DNA from: Chryseobacterium taiwanense
GTDB taxonomy: Bacteria; Bacteroidota; Bacteroidia; Flavobacteriales; Weeksellaceae
Direction: 5' to 3'
NCBI RefSeq assembly: GCF_000813825.1
Contig: NZ_JWTA01000002.1
Location: 62,001 to 126,000 of the forward strand
Length of the DNA stretch: 64,000 nt
This document shows positions 56,984 to 64,000 of the stretch, piece by piece. Positions within the stretch are counted from its first letter, which is position 1; the number at the start of each line of letters is the position of its first letter. The notes beneath the pieces were generated by a model. That model did no database searches, was not told the origin of the DNA, and worked only from the letters and a program-made list of their open reading frames with translations. The translations under genes were made by a program, and so were the position numbers.

Positions 56984-57826
56984 ATGAAAACTTTATTCAC
57001 GGCTTTATTTATCTGTATTGTTCAGATTGTTTCTGCACAGGAAGAAAATGAAGTCTATGCTAACGGAATTTTCCATTTTGAAGACAATAAAGCGCAAAAA
57101 ATATTCACAGATTGGACGAGGGTGAGGCTCGATCCTAATCTGAATGCTCAAATTGTAGATTCATTACAGACCAATCAGCAGATTCAGATCCTTAAAAAAG
57201 AAGAAACGATTCTGAAACTAGGAGAAAGAAGTGCAAACTGGTACAAAATTTCTTATCAGAAAGGAGGTAAAGCTTCCGAAGGGTATATTTGGGGCGGAAA
57301 TCTTTGTGTAGGATATAGAAATAAAAATGGGTATGATTTTCTTTTTGGAATAACAAAAACAATAAAGAAAAAGGATAAAAACTCTACTCAGGATTATGAT
57401 CAAAACATTGCAAGTGTAAAAGTTCTTGAAGGAAATATTTTGGTAGATGAGGCTTCTTTTGATACAGGTTCTGGTGAAAGCTTGAGCTATGGTACATTCA
57501 ATATTGAAAGTAATCATAAACTTCAAAATGTAGAACTGACCTTAAAAGCAATGGTTTCGGGTGAAGCCTGTGGAATTGCGAGCTATGATCAGTATGTTCT
57601 TTTTAAAGACAAAAAACTGATTGTTCTGCCGCAATTAATGAACGTAGGAGATGCCGATGTATATTACCATAGTGAAGAATTTGTTTTCCCAAACGACAAA
57701 GGTGGAATTCCAAATGCTTTTATCTTTAAAATGGAAGAAATGGAAAAAGATGACAGAGACCGTGAAAAGAAGAAAAAGGCATCAAGAACCTACCTTTGGG
57801 ACGGAAATTCTTACAAATTGAAATAA
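56984..57826 (+). CDS. exported SH3-domain protein
   Basis: A 280-residue protein with a signal peptide (about 1-18, ending VSAQ). A bacterial SH3-like domain at about 45-105 shows VRLDPNLNAQIVDSLQTNQQ and ANWYKISYQKGGKASEGYIW. The remaining part has a beta domain I do not recognise and a Lys/Glu-rich stretch near the end. SH3b domains often bind peptidoglycan or metals. Its place behind prmA gives no further clue. Confidence 0.68.
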   Translation: MKTLFTALFICIVQIVSAQEENEVYANGIFHFEDNKAQKIFTDWTRVRLDPNLNAQIVDSLQTNQQIQILKKEETILKLGERSANWYKISYQKGGKASEGYIWGGNLCVGYRNKNGYDFLFGITKTIKKKDKNSTQDYDQNIASVKVLEGNILVDEASFDTGSGESLSYGTFNIESNHKLQNVELTLKAMVSGEACGIASYDQYVLFKDKKLIVLPQLMNVGDADVYYHSEEFVFPNDKGGIPNAFIFKMEEMEKDDRDREKKKKASRTYLWDGNSYKLK

Positions 57827-57848
57827 AATATTTTTTATAATAGATTTA

Positions 57849-57876
57849 AAAACCACTGTATATTTACGGTGGTTTT
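57849..57876 (+). terminator. rho-independent terminator
   Basis: The stem AAACCACTGTA / TACGGTGGTTT (one wobble pair) is followed by a T-rich run, after the SH3-domain gene. Confidence 0.8.
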
Positions 57877-57887
57877 ATTTTTATACA

Positions 57888-58181
57888 ATGAAAAAAATAA
57901 TGACAAAAGGAGAACTTTATGATCTAAAATATACGCTTTCAGATCTTATTTATCCAAGATTAAAAGAATTTAAAGACAAGGTGGATAGTAAAAATGCACC
58001 TACCATACCTGATCTTTCAAATGTCGAACATTTTACTAAAGATACTTCTTTTAAAGAAAAAGAAAAATATTGGAGTGAGATATTAGATGAAATGATTTTT
58101 CCCTTCGAATATCATGTTTATCCTGAGAATTTTGAACATTTGGAACTTCAAGATATTAATGAAAGAGTGGAAAAGGATTAA
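57888..58181 (+). CDS. small acidic protein of unknown function
   Basis: A 97-residue, mainly helical, soluble protein with many charged and aromatic residues (YWSEILDEMIFPFEYHVYPE). A second possible start is ATG at 57900. I do not recognise a family. It lies 44 nt before the DUF7336-like gene and could form a pair with it. Confidence 0.6.
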   Translation: MKKIMTKGELYDLKYTLSDLIYPRLKEFKDKVDSKNAPTIPDLSNVEHFTKDTSFKEKEKYWSEILDEMIFPFEYHVYPENFEHLELQDINERVEKD

Positions 58182-58225
58182 AGCTTTTTGCAAAGTATTT
58201 TACTAATCTTTGGTTTTAATTATAC

Positions 58226-58729
58226 ATGATGGATTATTTTATTTACTCGTTAGAGCATATTTATACGGACGAAACTCATCGTGATTGTAAATTTTTAGGA
58301 TATTTCGACGATTCTGAAGAAATGGAAAAAGCAAAGCAAAGGTTACTGCTTTTACCAGGATTTTCAGAATATCCAAATGATTTTTATATAAAAAAATATG
58401 AACTCAATAAAGTGTATTGGCAGAATGGTTTTACAGAGGTTGTTGGTGAAATAGGAAGAGATTATTTACCCGAAGAAGATTTAGTTCCCGATTATAATCA
58501 AACAATTAAAAAACTAAACTTAAAGACGGTCTTTAAAATAAGTCATACTTACACGATTCATACATTTTTGGATGATGAAAGAGAAATAGGTGTGTTTTCT
58601 GATGAAAAAATGGCAAATGATGTTGTTGATTTTCTCAAACAAAAAGAAGGCTTTAATCATTGTCCAGAAGGTTTTATAATTGATGAAATTCTGTTGAATG
58701 ACCAACAATGCACTTCCGGATTTGGATAA
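58226..58729 (+). CDS. protein with two tandem DUF7336-like domains
   Basis: A 167-residue protein made of two similar halves. The first (about 4-75) shows YSLEHIYTDETHRDCKFLGY and LPGFSEYPNDFYIKKYELN; the second (about 90-165) shows KISHTYTIHTFLDDEREIGV and KEGFNHCPEGFIIDEILLN. Each half has the layout of small proteins annotated DUF7336, of unknown function, frequently near immunity or toxin genes. The duplication within one gene is unusual. The family name is from memory. Confidence 0.62.
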   Translation: MMDYFIYSLEHIYTDETHRDCKFLGYFDDSEEMEKAKQRLLLLPGFSEYPNDFYIKKYELNKVYWQNGFTEVVGEIGRDYLPEEDLVPDYNQTIKKLNLKTVFKISHTYTIHTFLDDEREIGVFSDEKMANDVVDFLKQKEGFNHCPEGFIIDEILLNDQQCTSGFG

Positions 58730-58791
58730 TGTCTGAAAATTGTCTGAAAAGATAATGGCGAATCTTTAATAAAAGGAAAATAAAAACAAAA

Positions 58792-58816
58792 AACCTCACA
58801 ATGAAAATTGTGAGGT
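58792..58816 (-). terminator. rho-independent terminator of the tRNA operon
   Basis: The stem ACCTCACAAT / ATTGTGAGGT with a T-run on the minus strand. It is downstream of tRNA-Arg and may also end the rightward gene before it. Confidence 0.88.
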
Positions 58817-58821
58817 CTATG

Positions 58822-58895
58822 TGAGCGCGAAAGGATTCGAACCTTTGACCGTCTGCTTAGAAGGCAGATGCTCTATCCAGCTGAGCTACGCACCC
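58822..58895 (-). tRNA. tRNA-Arg (TCT anticodon)
   Basis: The minus strand folds as a 74 nt cloverleaf. The acceptor stem pairs GGGTGCG with CGCGCTC (two G-U pairs), the anticodon loop reads CTTCTAA with anticodon TCT, and the T loop is TTCGAAT. The discriminator base is A, and CCA is not encoded. Confidence 0.95.
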
Positions 58896-58925
58896 ATTAT
58901 AATTTTGAAAAAATTATGAAAACTG

Positions 58926-59000
58926 TCGGGGCGGCAGGATTCGAACCTGCGACCTCCTGGTCCCAAACCAGGCGCGATGACCGGACTACGCTACGCCCCG
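58926..59000 (-). tRNA. tRNA-Pro (TGG anticodon)
   Basis: The minus strand folds as a 75 nt cloverleaf. The acceptor stem is CGGGGCG / CGCCCCG. The anticodon loop TTTGGGA gives TGG, and the T loop is TTCGAAT. It precedes tRNA-Arg by 30 nt and shares its transcript and terminator. CCA is not encoded. Confidence 0.96.
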
Positions 59001-59250
59001 ATTGAGGTCATCTTGTAACAAGAATTACCTTGTTTTTTGTGGGTGCAAATATAGAGTGTTTTTTTGAATTATAAAAATAAAATTGCAATAATTTTTTATT
59101 AATATTTTAGAGATCTTTTTATAATAGCTTTACATGATTAATAACCATTGTTTTATGCTAGATTTGGATGAGAAATAAAATTTTAACTTTAGTATTTTTG
59201 TTATTACTGATTATTACTGTTTTTAGGTTTTCCAAACTTAACCAAAGTGC

Positions 59251-60111
59251 TTATATAATCTTTTCATAATGATTATAAAATGGTAACGATTTATAATATC
59301 TCAATAAATAATCATAGATTATCATCTCAAACAGTCTCTGATTAGAAACAAATATCCTGTTGATATTCATATGGAAGATACTTTGAAAAAAATCTCGCAT
59401 AGACATTTTTAAAGATTGATTTTGATAATGATGAAGAATATTCTGAAATGTGGAATTACTTTCTTGAATGTTAGAAATAATGATACTTTTTTCTTCTGAA
59501 AACTCTTCTGATTGAACAAAGTCTAAAAACGAGGGTTTAAATTTTCGGTATTTTTTATCTAATTGTGAGTTAAGTTTTTTATCGGCATTGAATTCCTGTT
59601 TAAAGCTTTCATTGAAATTTTTGATCCAATCTAGTTTTTCCTGAATAGAAAGGTTGAGTTTGTTTAAAATTTGATCAATATAGTAAAGGCTAACTATAAT
59701 TTTTTCTTCATCGTCATATTGTAAATATTGTAGAGTAAGCTTACTATTTTTATAGAATAAAATTTCAGCTTCTTCTATGGTGTTTTCTCCATATCTCTCT
59801 ATCTCCCTATTATAGGTGTCAACTATGATATTGGAAATCTCTTTACTGTTTGTGTATTTTTGAAGAGATTCGTTAATTCTATGTAAGATATTGTTGTAAT
59901 TTTCTATATCACAAAGCTTAAATCTTAATCTTAAATGCGGTTTTGGGTCATTATAACGAATGAAAAACCATTTTGAGATATAATTGTTCTCTTGAAAGTG
60001 TTCTACTAAAGGTTGTACTACTTCTTCCAAAATAAGATCAGCTGTTTTCACTCCTGTATAAATCTTCAGGTATAGCCATTCAGTTCCGGGAATATATTTT
60101 CTTTTTATCAT
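59251..60111 (-). CDS. split LanB: elimination domain (thiopeptide-type bacteriocin biosynthesis domain)
   Basis: A 286-residue protein equal to the C-terminal elimination domain of class I lanthipeptide dehydratases. Its hallmark is KWFFIRYNDPKPHLRLRFKL at about 45-64. It removes glutamate from glutamyl-Ser/Thr to give dehydroamino acids. The start lies 12 nt after the stop of the glutamylation gene, so the two halves of LanB are separate genes, as in pinensin and thiopeptide systems. Together they would be 1020 residues, about the size of a full LanB. No LanC, transporter or precursor is visible in the window. Confidence 0.87.
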   Translation of the reverse strand: MIKRKYIPGTEWLYLKIYTGVKTADLILEEVVQPLVEHFQENNYISKWFFIRYNDPKPHLRLRFKLCDIENYNNILHRINESLQKYTNSKEISNIIVDTYNREIERYGENTIEEAEILFYKNSKLTLQYLQYDDEEKIIVSLYYIDQILNKLNLSIQEKLDWIKNFNESFKQEFNADKKLNSQLDKKYRKFKPSFLDFVQSEEFSEEKSIIISNIQESNSTFQNILHHYQNQSLKMSMRDFFQSIFHMNINRIFVSNQRLFEMIIYDYLLRYYKSLPFYNHYEKII

Positions 60112-60123
60112 TGTTTTTCTTTT

Positions 60124-62328
60124 CTATCTTTTTCGATACATTGGAAATACAAACTCACGCTTAAAATCATCATTTTCATTATACAAAAACTCTTCAATTA
60201 TCACTGATTTTTCACTTTTTACATTTTGTGCGAAAAGCTTTACCATATCATTATTTTCTAGGTTAATGGCGATTGTATTATCAGATTTCACCAATTGCAC
60301 CCATTGAGGAATTCGTCTTTTTTTTCTCCAGATTTTAATCTCTTCTTTATTGTTTATTAATTTTTCTAAGAAAGCAATCTCTTTTTCTGTGATCTTCCAC
60401 TGTGCTTTTGAAAGAATAATATTGTTGTATTCCACTCTTGGCAAGAATTGATAGATATGGCTTAAGCCTCCCCAATCAAAATACAATCCTGTTCTTCTAT
60501 TTTGGGAATTCAGTTCTGATAAAAAATGATAAATCGGAAGGGTATTGGTATAATAATTATGGGCGTTCGTTAAATAAGGCTTTACTTCTCTGTTGAGTCT
60601 TTTAGAGCGTAAAACAATTTTGTCATTCTTTAAAGAAATGTTTAGATCATCAACAGGTATTTGGTTTTCTTCAGGAAGAGCAGATTGTGCCAGATAAGGA
60701 ATTTCATACTGTCGTAGCGTAGGTCTTCTGATTACGTTTCCTATCCTTGCTTCAGGTAAATGAATGATTTCTGCTACAATATAGTCGGAATTGAGCTCCT
60801 GCTCTTTTTTTGTAATTGTTTTTGTCAGGTCTTGTACTTCTGATTTTTGAGAGCAAAACCTGCCTAATAGATTCGCAGCACTGCTTCCACCTCCATTCCC
60901 AATGTATATTTTTTCTTCATTATCTTCAGAAATTATTTCCGCCATAAAAGAAAAAGTATCAGGTAAATCGTGCCAGTTTTCTTGAAACTCTTTGAAGTCT
61001 TCATCTGATAATTTAATACTGAACTGATTTTCTAGCATTGCTTCCTGTAACTTTTCATTGAGGATTTTCTGAACAGGGGTAAGATGGATTGTAAGATTCT
61101 GTTTTTGCTGTAAGTGTGAAATTTGTAAATCTTCTAAATAGGGATGAACTCCTTTTGCTATATAGTTCTGCTTGTAGCCTATTCCTATCTCAGTATCTAA
61201 AACTACTGTTAAAGGTACTTCCTCTGACTCAAATCGCTCAGAAAAAGCTTTTTTGAATGCTGATAAATGAGTATCTTTATTAAATAGGGTTAATTTATTT
61301 AAAAAACTTATGGCTTTCTTAAGCTCTTTACTCCAACGAGATGGGAGCTTGAATTTTTCTTTATGATACAGATCAGTTTGAAAAAGATATTTTTGATCGT
61401 ATTCAGTAATTACTGATTTAATAAGTTCTTCTATTTCGTGATACTTTGATATAGGATTTCCTATGTTTTCATCAAGCTCTTCAAGCTTATTTTGTATGGA
61501 GTGTAAGATTTCGGTTTCTGTTTTAGCTCCAATCTTATTTAATGCAGAAATGATGGTTTCTAAAAAGTCATTTCCGGAAACAGTAGGTTCAAGTTTGCTT
61601 ATCAGTACCTGATTGTCTATTAATTCTCCTACAAACTCAATAGCTTCATCTTGTGTTATTTCTGAATTAACAAGAATGTTGGCAATATCACCAATGGTTT
61701 TTCCTTGCTTGGAAAATTCCAATATTTCCTGTAGCTCTCTGGAAATAGGGGCGGATGAAATAATGTACTCTCTTTTTCCGTTATTGTACTCGTATTCGAT
61801 ATAACGAATTTTTCTTCCTACAATGTAAATACTATTATTAGGATAAAAAGAGAGTTTATTTCTTATCTCAGGAACATTTACGAAATGCTGAGCTAAAGAA
61901 ACAAGAAAATGCATATCCAGCTTAGTGTCTCTTATTTTGTTGTTGATTGTCGGTTGTAGATCATCATCTTCAAAACTGAGTTGATTTAAAATATCGTTGC
62001 TGAATTTTCCCAACCCGACCCCAGAAAACAAACCAAAAGGTGTACATCGTGTACTTATACGGCTGTAATATTTTAATAGCGTATGTTTTAATTTTTCAAT
62101 TTCCTTTGGTGAAAGCACTTTTTCAGAATTTATCCACTTGTTTAATTCTTTATGTAAAGAAGGTGAAGCTAGATAAACAGCTTCTTGAAACACGGGGTTT
62201 ACAAAAATATCTTTTAATTCTTCATCTGAAATTTCATCTTTATTTACTTTCTCCTGAAATTTTTTACATGATAATAAGTGAGTGCGGACAACAAACTCTT
62301 CGAAAAATTGATAAGGGAAATGAGACAT
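60124..62328 (-). CDS. split LanB: lantibiotic dehydratase, glutamylation half
   Basis: A 734-residue protein equal to the N-terminal part of LanB. The RxxPFGLF hallmark is seen as YYSRISTRCTPFGLFSGVGL at about 88-107. The rest matches the family core to the strand-rich end (TLRQYEIPYLAQSALPEEN, then LSHIYQFLPRVEYNNIIL). It uses glutamyl-tRNA to glutamylate Ser/Thr of a precursor peptide. Its ATG follows directly on the TAA of the hydrolase gene (no gap), and its stop lies 12 nt before the elimination-domain gene, so all three form one operon. Confidence 0.9.
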   Translation of the reverse strand: MSHFPYQFFEEFVVRTHLLSCKKFQEKVNKDEISDEELKDIFVNPVFQEAVYLASPSLHKELNKWINSEKVLSPKEIEKLKHTLLKYYSRISTRCTPFGLFSGVGLGKFSNDILNQLSFEDDDLQPTINNKIRDTKLDMHFLVSLAQHFVNVPEIRNKLSFYPNNSIYIVGRKIRYIEYEYNNGKREYIISSAPISRELQEILEFSKQGKTIGDIANILVNSEITQDEAIEFVGELIDNQVLISKLEPTVSGNDFLETIISALNKIGAKTETEILHSIQNKLEELDENIGNPISKYHEIEELIKSVITEYDQKYLFQTDLYHKEKFKLPSRWSKELKKAISFLNKLTLFNKDTHLSAFKKAFSERFESEEVPLTVVLDTEIGIGYKQNYIAKGVHPYLEDLQISHLQQKQNLTIHLTPVQKILNEKLQEAMLENQFSIKLSDEDFKEFQENWHDLPDTFSFMAEIISEDNEEKIYIGNGGGSSAANLLGRFCSQKSEVQDLTKTITKKEQELNSDYIVAEIIHLPEARIGNVIRRPTLRQYEIPYLAQSALPEENQIPVDDLNISLKNDKIVLRSKRLNREVKPYLTNAHNYYTNTLPIYHFLSELNSQNRRTGLYFDWGGLSHIYQFLPRVEYNNIILSKAQWKITEKEIAFLEKLINNKEEIKIWRKKRRIPQWVQLVKSDNTIAINLENNDMVKLFAQNVKSEKSVIIEEFLYNENDDFKREFVFPMYRKR

Positions 62329-64000
62329 TTAGTTTTGAAAAATAGGGATTTCTATATAGCTGTCATTATACCATTTGATCTCCAAAGGTTCTTTTGCATC
62401 AGCAATCGTTTCTTCACTCACATCTTTTCCTGTACCATAGTTTATTTGGACATCTGGACTTTTTCTAATTCCCAAAACCAGAACAAGTTTACTTCCTTTT
62501 TCTATTTTTCTACTGGTAAAAAAAGTATTATGCACAGGAATAGTCTCTATGGTATGTGGTTTTAATAATTTTCTTTTTCCGCTGTCTTTTGCATAGCTAG
62601 CTCGTGCAAAATATTCATGTGATAACTTGAAATATTGACCTGTTGCTAATTTCTCATAGATAGTTATCATAACATCCATATCTCTTTTATTGATGGATGT
62701 CTTTAAACTTCCGATAAAGCTGCCATTTATTTCAAAAGGCACATCAAAAGTATCACTCTCAAATACAAGTTTATCTTTTAAATTGGCTTTATATAGGGAG
62801 CTGTCCAATATTTTTTCTCCATCGAAACTTTGCATGGTATCTTCTCTTTTCATAAAATCTATCTTTTGAAAGAGGAAGGATAATTCAGGTTTTGATTCCT
62901 GTAATTTTGTTTTATTTAAAAATAACTTTAATTTTTTATTGCTTATTTTATCTATACTTACAACATTTTTCCATTGGTTAGAACCCATTACCTGAATATT
63001 AACTTTGTCTTTAAGAAATTCAGGTTTTTCTTTTCCTTTTAAAATATAGTCAAACCATTGATACGAAATAGCTTCTATATCAATCTTAGCGATAGGATCA
63101 ATTTTATAGCCTTTGTATTCTTCGTCCACACCAGAGATTACTCCACTATGGCTATATGGTCCAATCACAAAGTAATGATTAGCATTTTTGTTATATTTAT
63201 AATGCTCATTATAATAATACATTGCCCCCCTCTGATCTGCATCAAAGTAGCCAGTAAATGTTAAAACAGGAATGTTAATTTTTGCAAAATCTTTTTTATA
63301 AGGGATTTTTGATTGCCAAAATGCATCAAAAGAAGGATGATTTAACCATTTTTGAAAAACAGGATTGGTATTCCCAAACAGACTATCTAATGTATTAAAT
63401 GCAATACCTTTTTTATAATAGGAATTATATAGGGAAATCCATTTTTTTTCATCACTAAAAAGCTTATTGTCTGTTTCCTTTTTTGCATAATTTAGCCATC
63501 GCAACATATAAGGGCTAAAACAATTATTGTACATAGGGAAATCTATTCCAAAACCAACGGATGCAGAAGGAATTATTGTCTTTAATGCCGGGTGCAAGTT
63601 TTTAGTAGCAGCCCATTGACTAAAACCATCATAACTTCCTCCTATCATTCCCACTTTACCATTGCTCCAAGGTTGTTTGATAATCCAGTCTATTACTTCA
63701 TTTACATCTTCTGATTCAAACTCAAACGGACTAACTTCATCTTTGCTTAAATAAACTCCCCTACTATAAGCATAAACAATGGCATATCCTTTAGTCAAAT
63801 TAAGTTTTTCTTTATAAGTAAACTGTCCTACGTTATAAGTACTGAAATTTAATATTGTAGGAGTCCGAAGTTCTGATTTATTATATCTAATAATTCTCAA
63901 TGCAACTTCTTTTCCTTTTTTTGTTTTTACTATAATGCTATCTTTTACTAAAAACTCTTCCTCATCCAATTTTTTCAAAAGAGGCTTAGCTATAGAAAAA
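62329..64000 (-). CDS. CocE/NonD-type hydrolase (X-Pro dipeptidyl-peptidase fold), 5' end outside window
   Basis: The frame is open to the window edge, so the start lies further right; the visible part is over 550 residues. The alpha/beta hydrolase core shows the nucleophile motif IGGSYDGFSQ, an acid in TGYFDADQRG and a His in IGPYSHSG. A C-terminal jelly-roll part follows, as in cocaine esterase and X-Pro dipeptidyl peptidases. Its stop is followed at once by the LanB ATG, so it belongs to the RiPP operon. It may act on the leader or on the mature peptide, or serve self-protection; that is inference. The apparent Met at 63978 is a TTG and unlikely to be the start. Confidence 0.85.
   Translation of the reverse strand, partial: FSIAKPLLKKLDEEEFLVKDSIIVKTKKGKEVALRIIRYNKSELRTPTILNFSTYNVGQFTYKEKLNLTKGYAIVYAYSRGVYLSKDEVSPFEFESEDVNEVIDWIIKQPWSNGKVGMIGGSYDGFSQWAATKNLHPALKTIIPSASVGFGIDFPMYNNCFSPYMLRWLNYAKKETDNKLFSDEKKWISLYNSYYKKGIAFNTLDSLFGNTNPVFQKWLNHPSFDAFWQSKIPYKKDFAKINIPVLTFTGYFDADQRGAMYYYNEHYKYNKNANHYFVIGPYSHSGVISGVDEEYKGYKIDPIAKIDIEAISYQWFDYILKGKEKPEFLKDKVNIQVMGSNQWKNVVSIDKISNKKLKLFLNKTKLQESKPELSFLFQKIDFMKREDTMQSFDGEKILDSSLYKANLKDKLVFESDTFDVPFEINGSFIGSLKTSINKRDMDVMITIYEKLATGQYFKLSHEYFARASYAKDSGKRKLLKPHTIETIPVHNTFFTSRKIEKGSKLVLVLGIRKSPDVQINYGTGKDVSEETIADAKEPLEIKWYNDSYIEIPIFQN

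Noticed and set aside
59001..59250. A lanthipeptide precursor downstream of the elimination-domain gene
   Set aside because: All frames in this 250 bp are broken by stops within a few codons; the longest ATG frame is seven residues.
60112..60126. A frameshift artificially splitting one LanB gene
   Set aside because: The first gene ends with a stop, and 12 nt later a proper ATG starts the second at the natural domain boundary. Split LanB genes are known in this phylum.
58822..62328. The RiPP operon as an island integrated at the tRNA genes
   Set aside because: Both tRNAs read leftward, so their 3' ends face the left, away from the RiPP operon. I see no tRNA 3' end duplicate on the right and no integrase in the window.

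Overview
The window is AT-rich and reads as a flavobacterial chromosome, most likely Chryseobacterium or a close relative in the Weeksellaceae. The signs are GLPGLI-type secreted proteins, SusC/SusD and Oar-like receptors, an S46 dipeptidyl peptidase, promoters of the Bacteroidota type (TAnnTTTG -7 box) and a subtype iii (Bacteroidota) type VI secretion system. The genus is inferred from gene content and protein style, not from a marker gene.

Layout. 1-7.8 kb holds housekeeping genes: a GNAT acetyltransferase, an aldo/keto reductase, a four-gene leftward operon (Nudix, PlsC-like acyltransferase, small lipoprotein, Mpl-like Mur ligase), an OsmC protein, RNase G, a 29-residue very basic protein and HU. 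7.9-29.3 kb is a type VI secretion island. It starts with a LuxR-type regulator whose phosphoacceptor Asp is replaced by Glu, then the envelope genes tssO, a tssO/P-like gene, a PKD-domain gene and tssR. Next come tssD, vgrG, a Tle1-like lipase effector with an overlapping lipoprotein gene, tssH (ClpV), a lytic transglycosylase, a second near-identical tssD and a second vgrG. The second vgrG carries a LysM protein, a PAAR-like (DUF4280) cargo with hydrophobic blocks, and three small membrane-linked immunity candidates. The sheath, baseplate and tssN genes are absent, so the system must be split over the genome. Both tssD genes carry the same upstream tandem element (two direct repeats, 21 bp period) at the same distance from a -7 box.

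29.4-44.1 kb holds polA, a GLPGLI protein, an orphan Imm22-type immunity protein, a lipoprotein with a CxxCH haem motif, a YdeI-like protein, an M16 peptidase, an S46 peptidase (DPP11-like), an MgtC protein, a SnoaL-like protein and ligA. 44.2-54.7 kb is a nutrient-uptake locus in two operons: an Oar-like TonB receptor with a glycerophosphodiester phosphodiesterase, and SusC/SusD with a calcineurin-type phosphoesterase. In front of each operon lies an array of six 11 bp direct repeats (TGTTAAAA-like), ending 17-18 bp before the -7 box. This resembles a tandem Pho box, so I read the locus as a phosphate-starvation scavenging regulon.

54.8-59 kb holds an SDR reductase, prmA, an SH3-domain exported protein, two small unknowns (one with a tandem duplicated domain) and tRNA-Arg and tRNA-Pro. 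59.2-64 kb is a leftward RiPP-type operon: a CocE/X-Pro-type hydrolase (running off the window) abutting a split LanB dehydratase (glutamylation and elimination halves as separate genes). No precursor peptide is visible inside the window.
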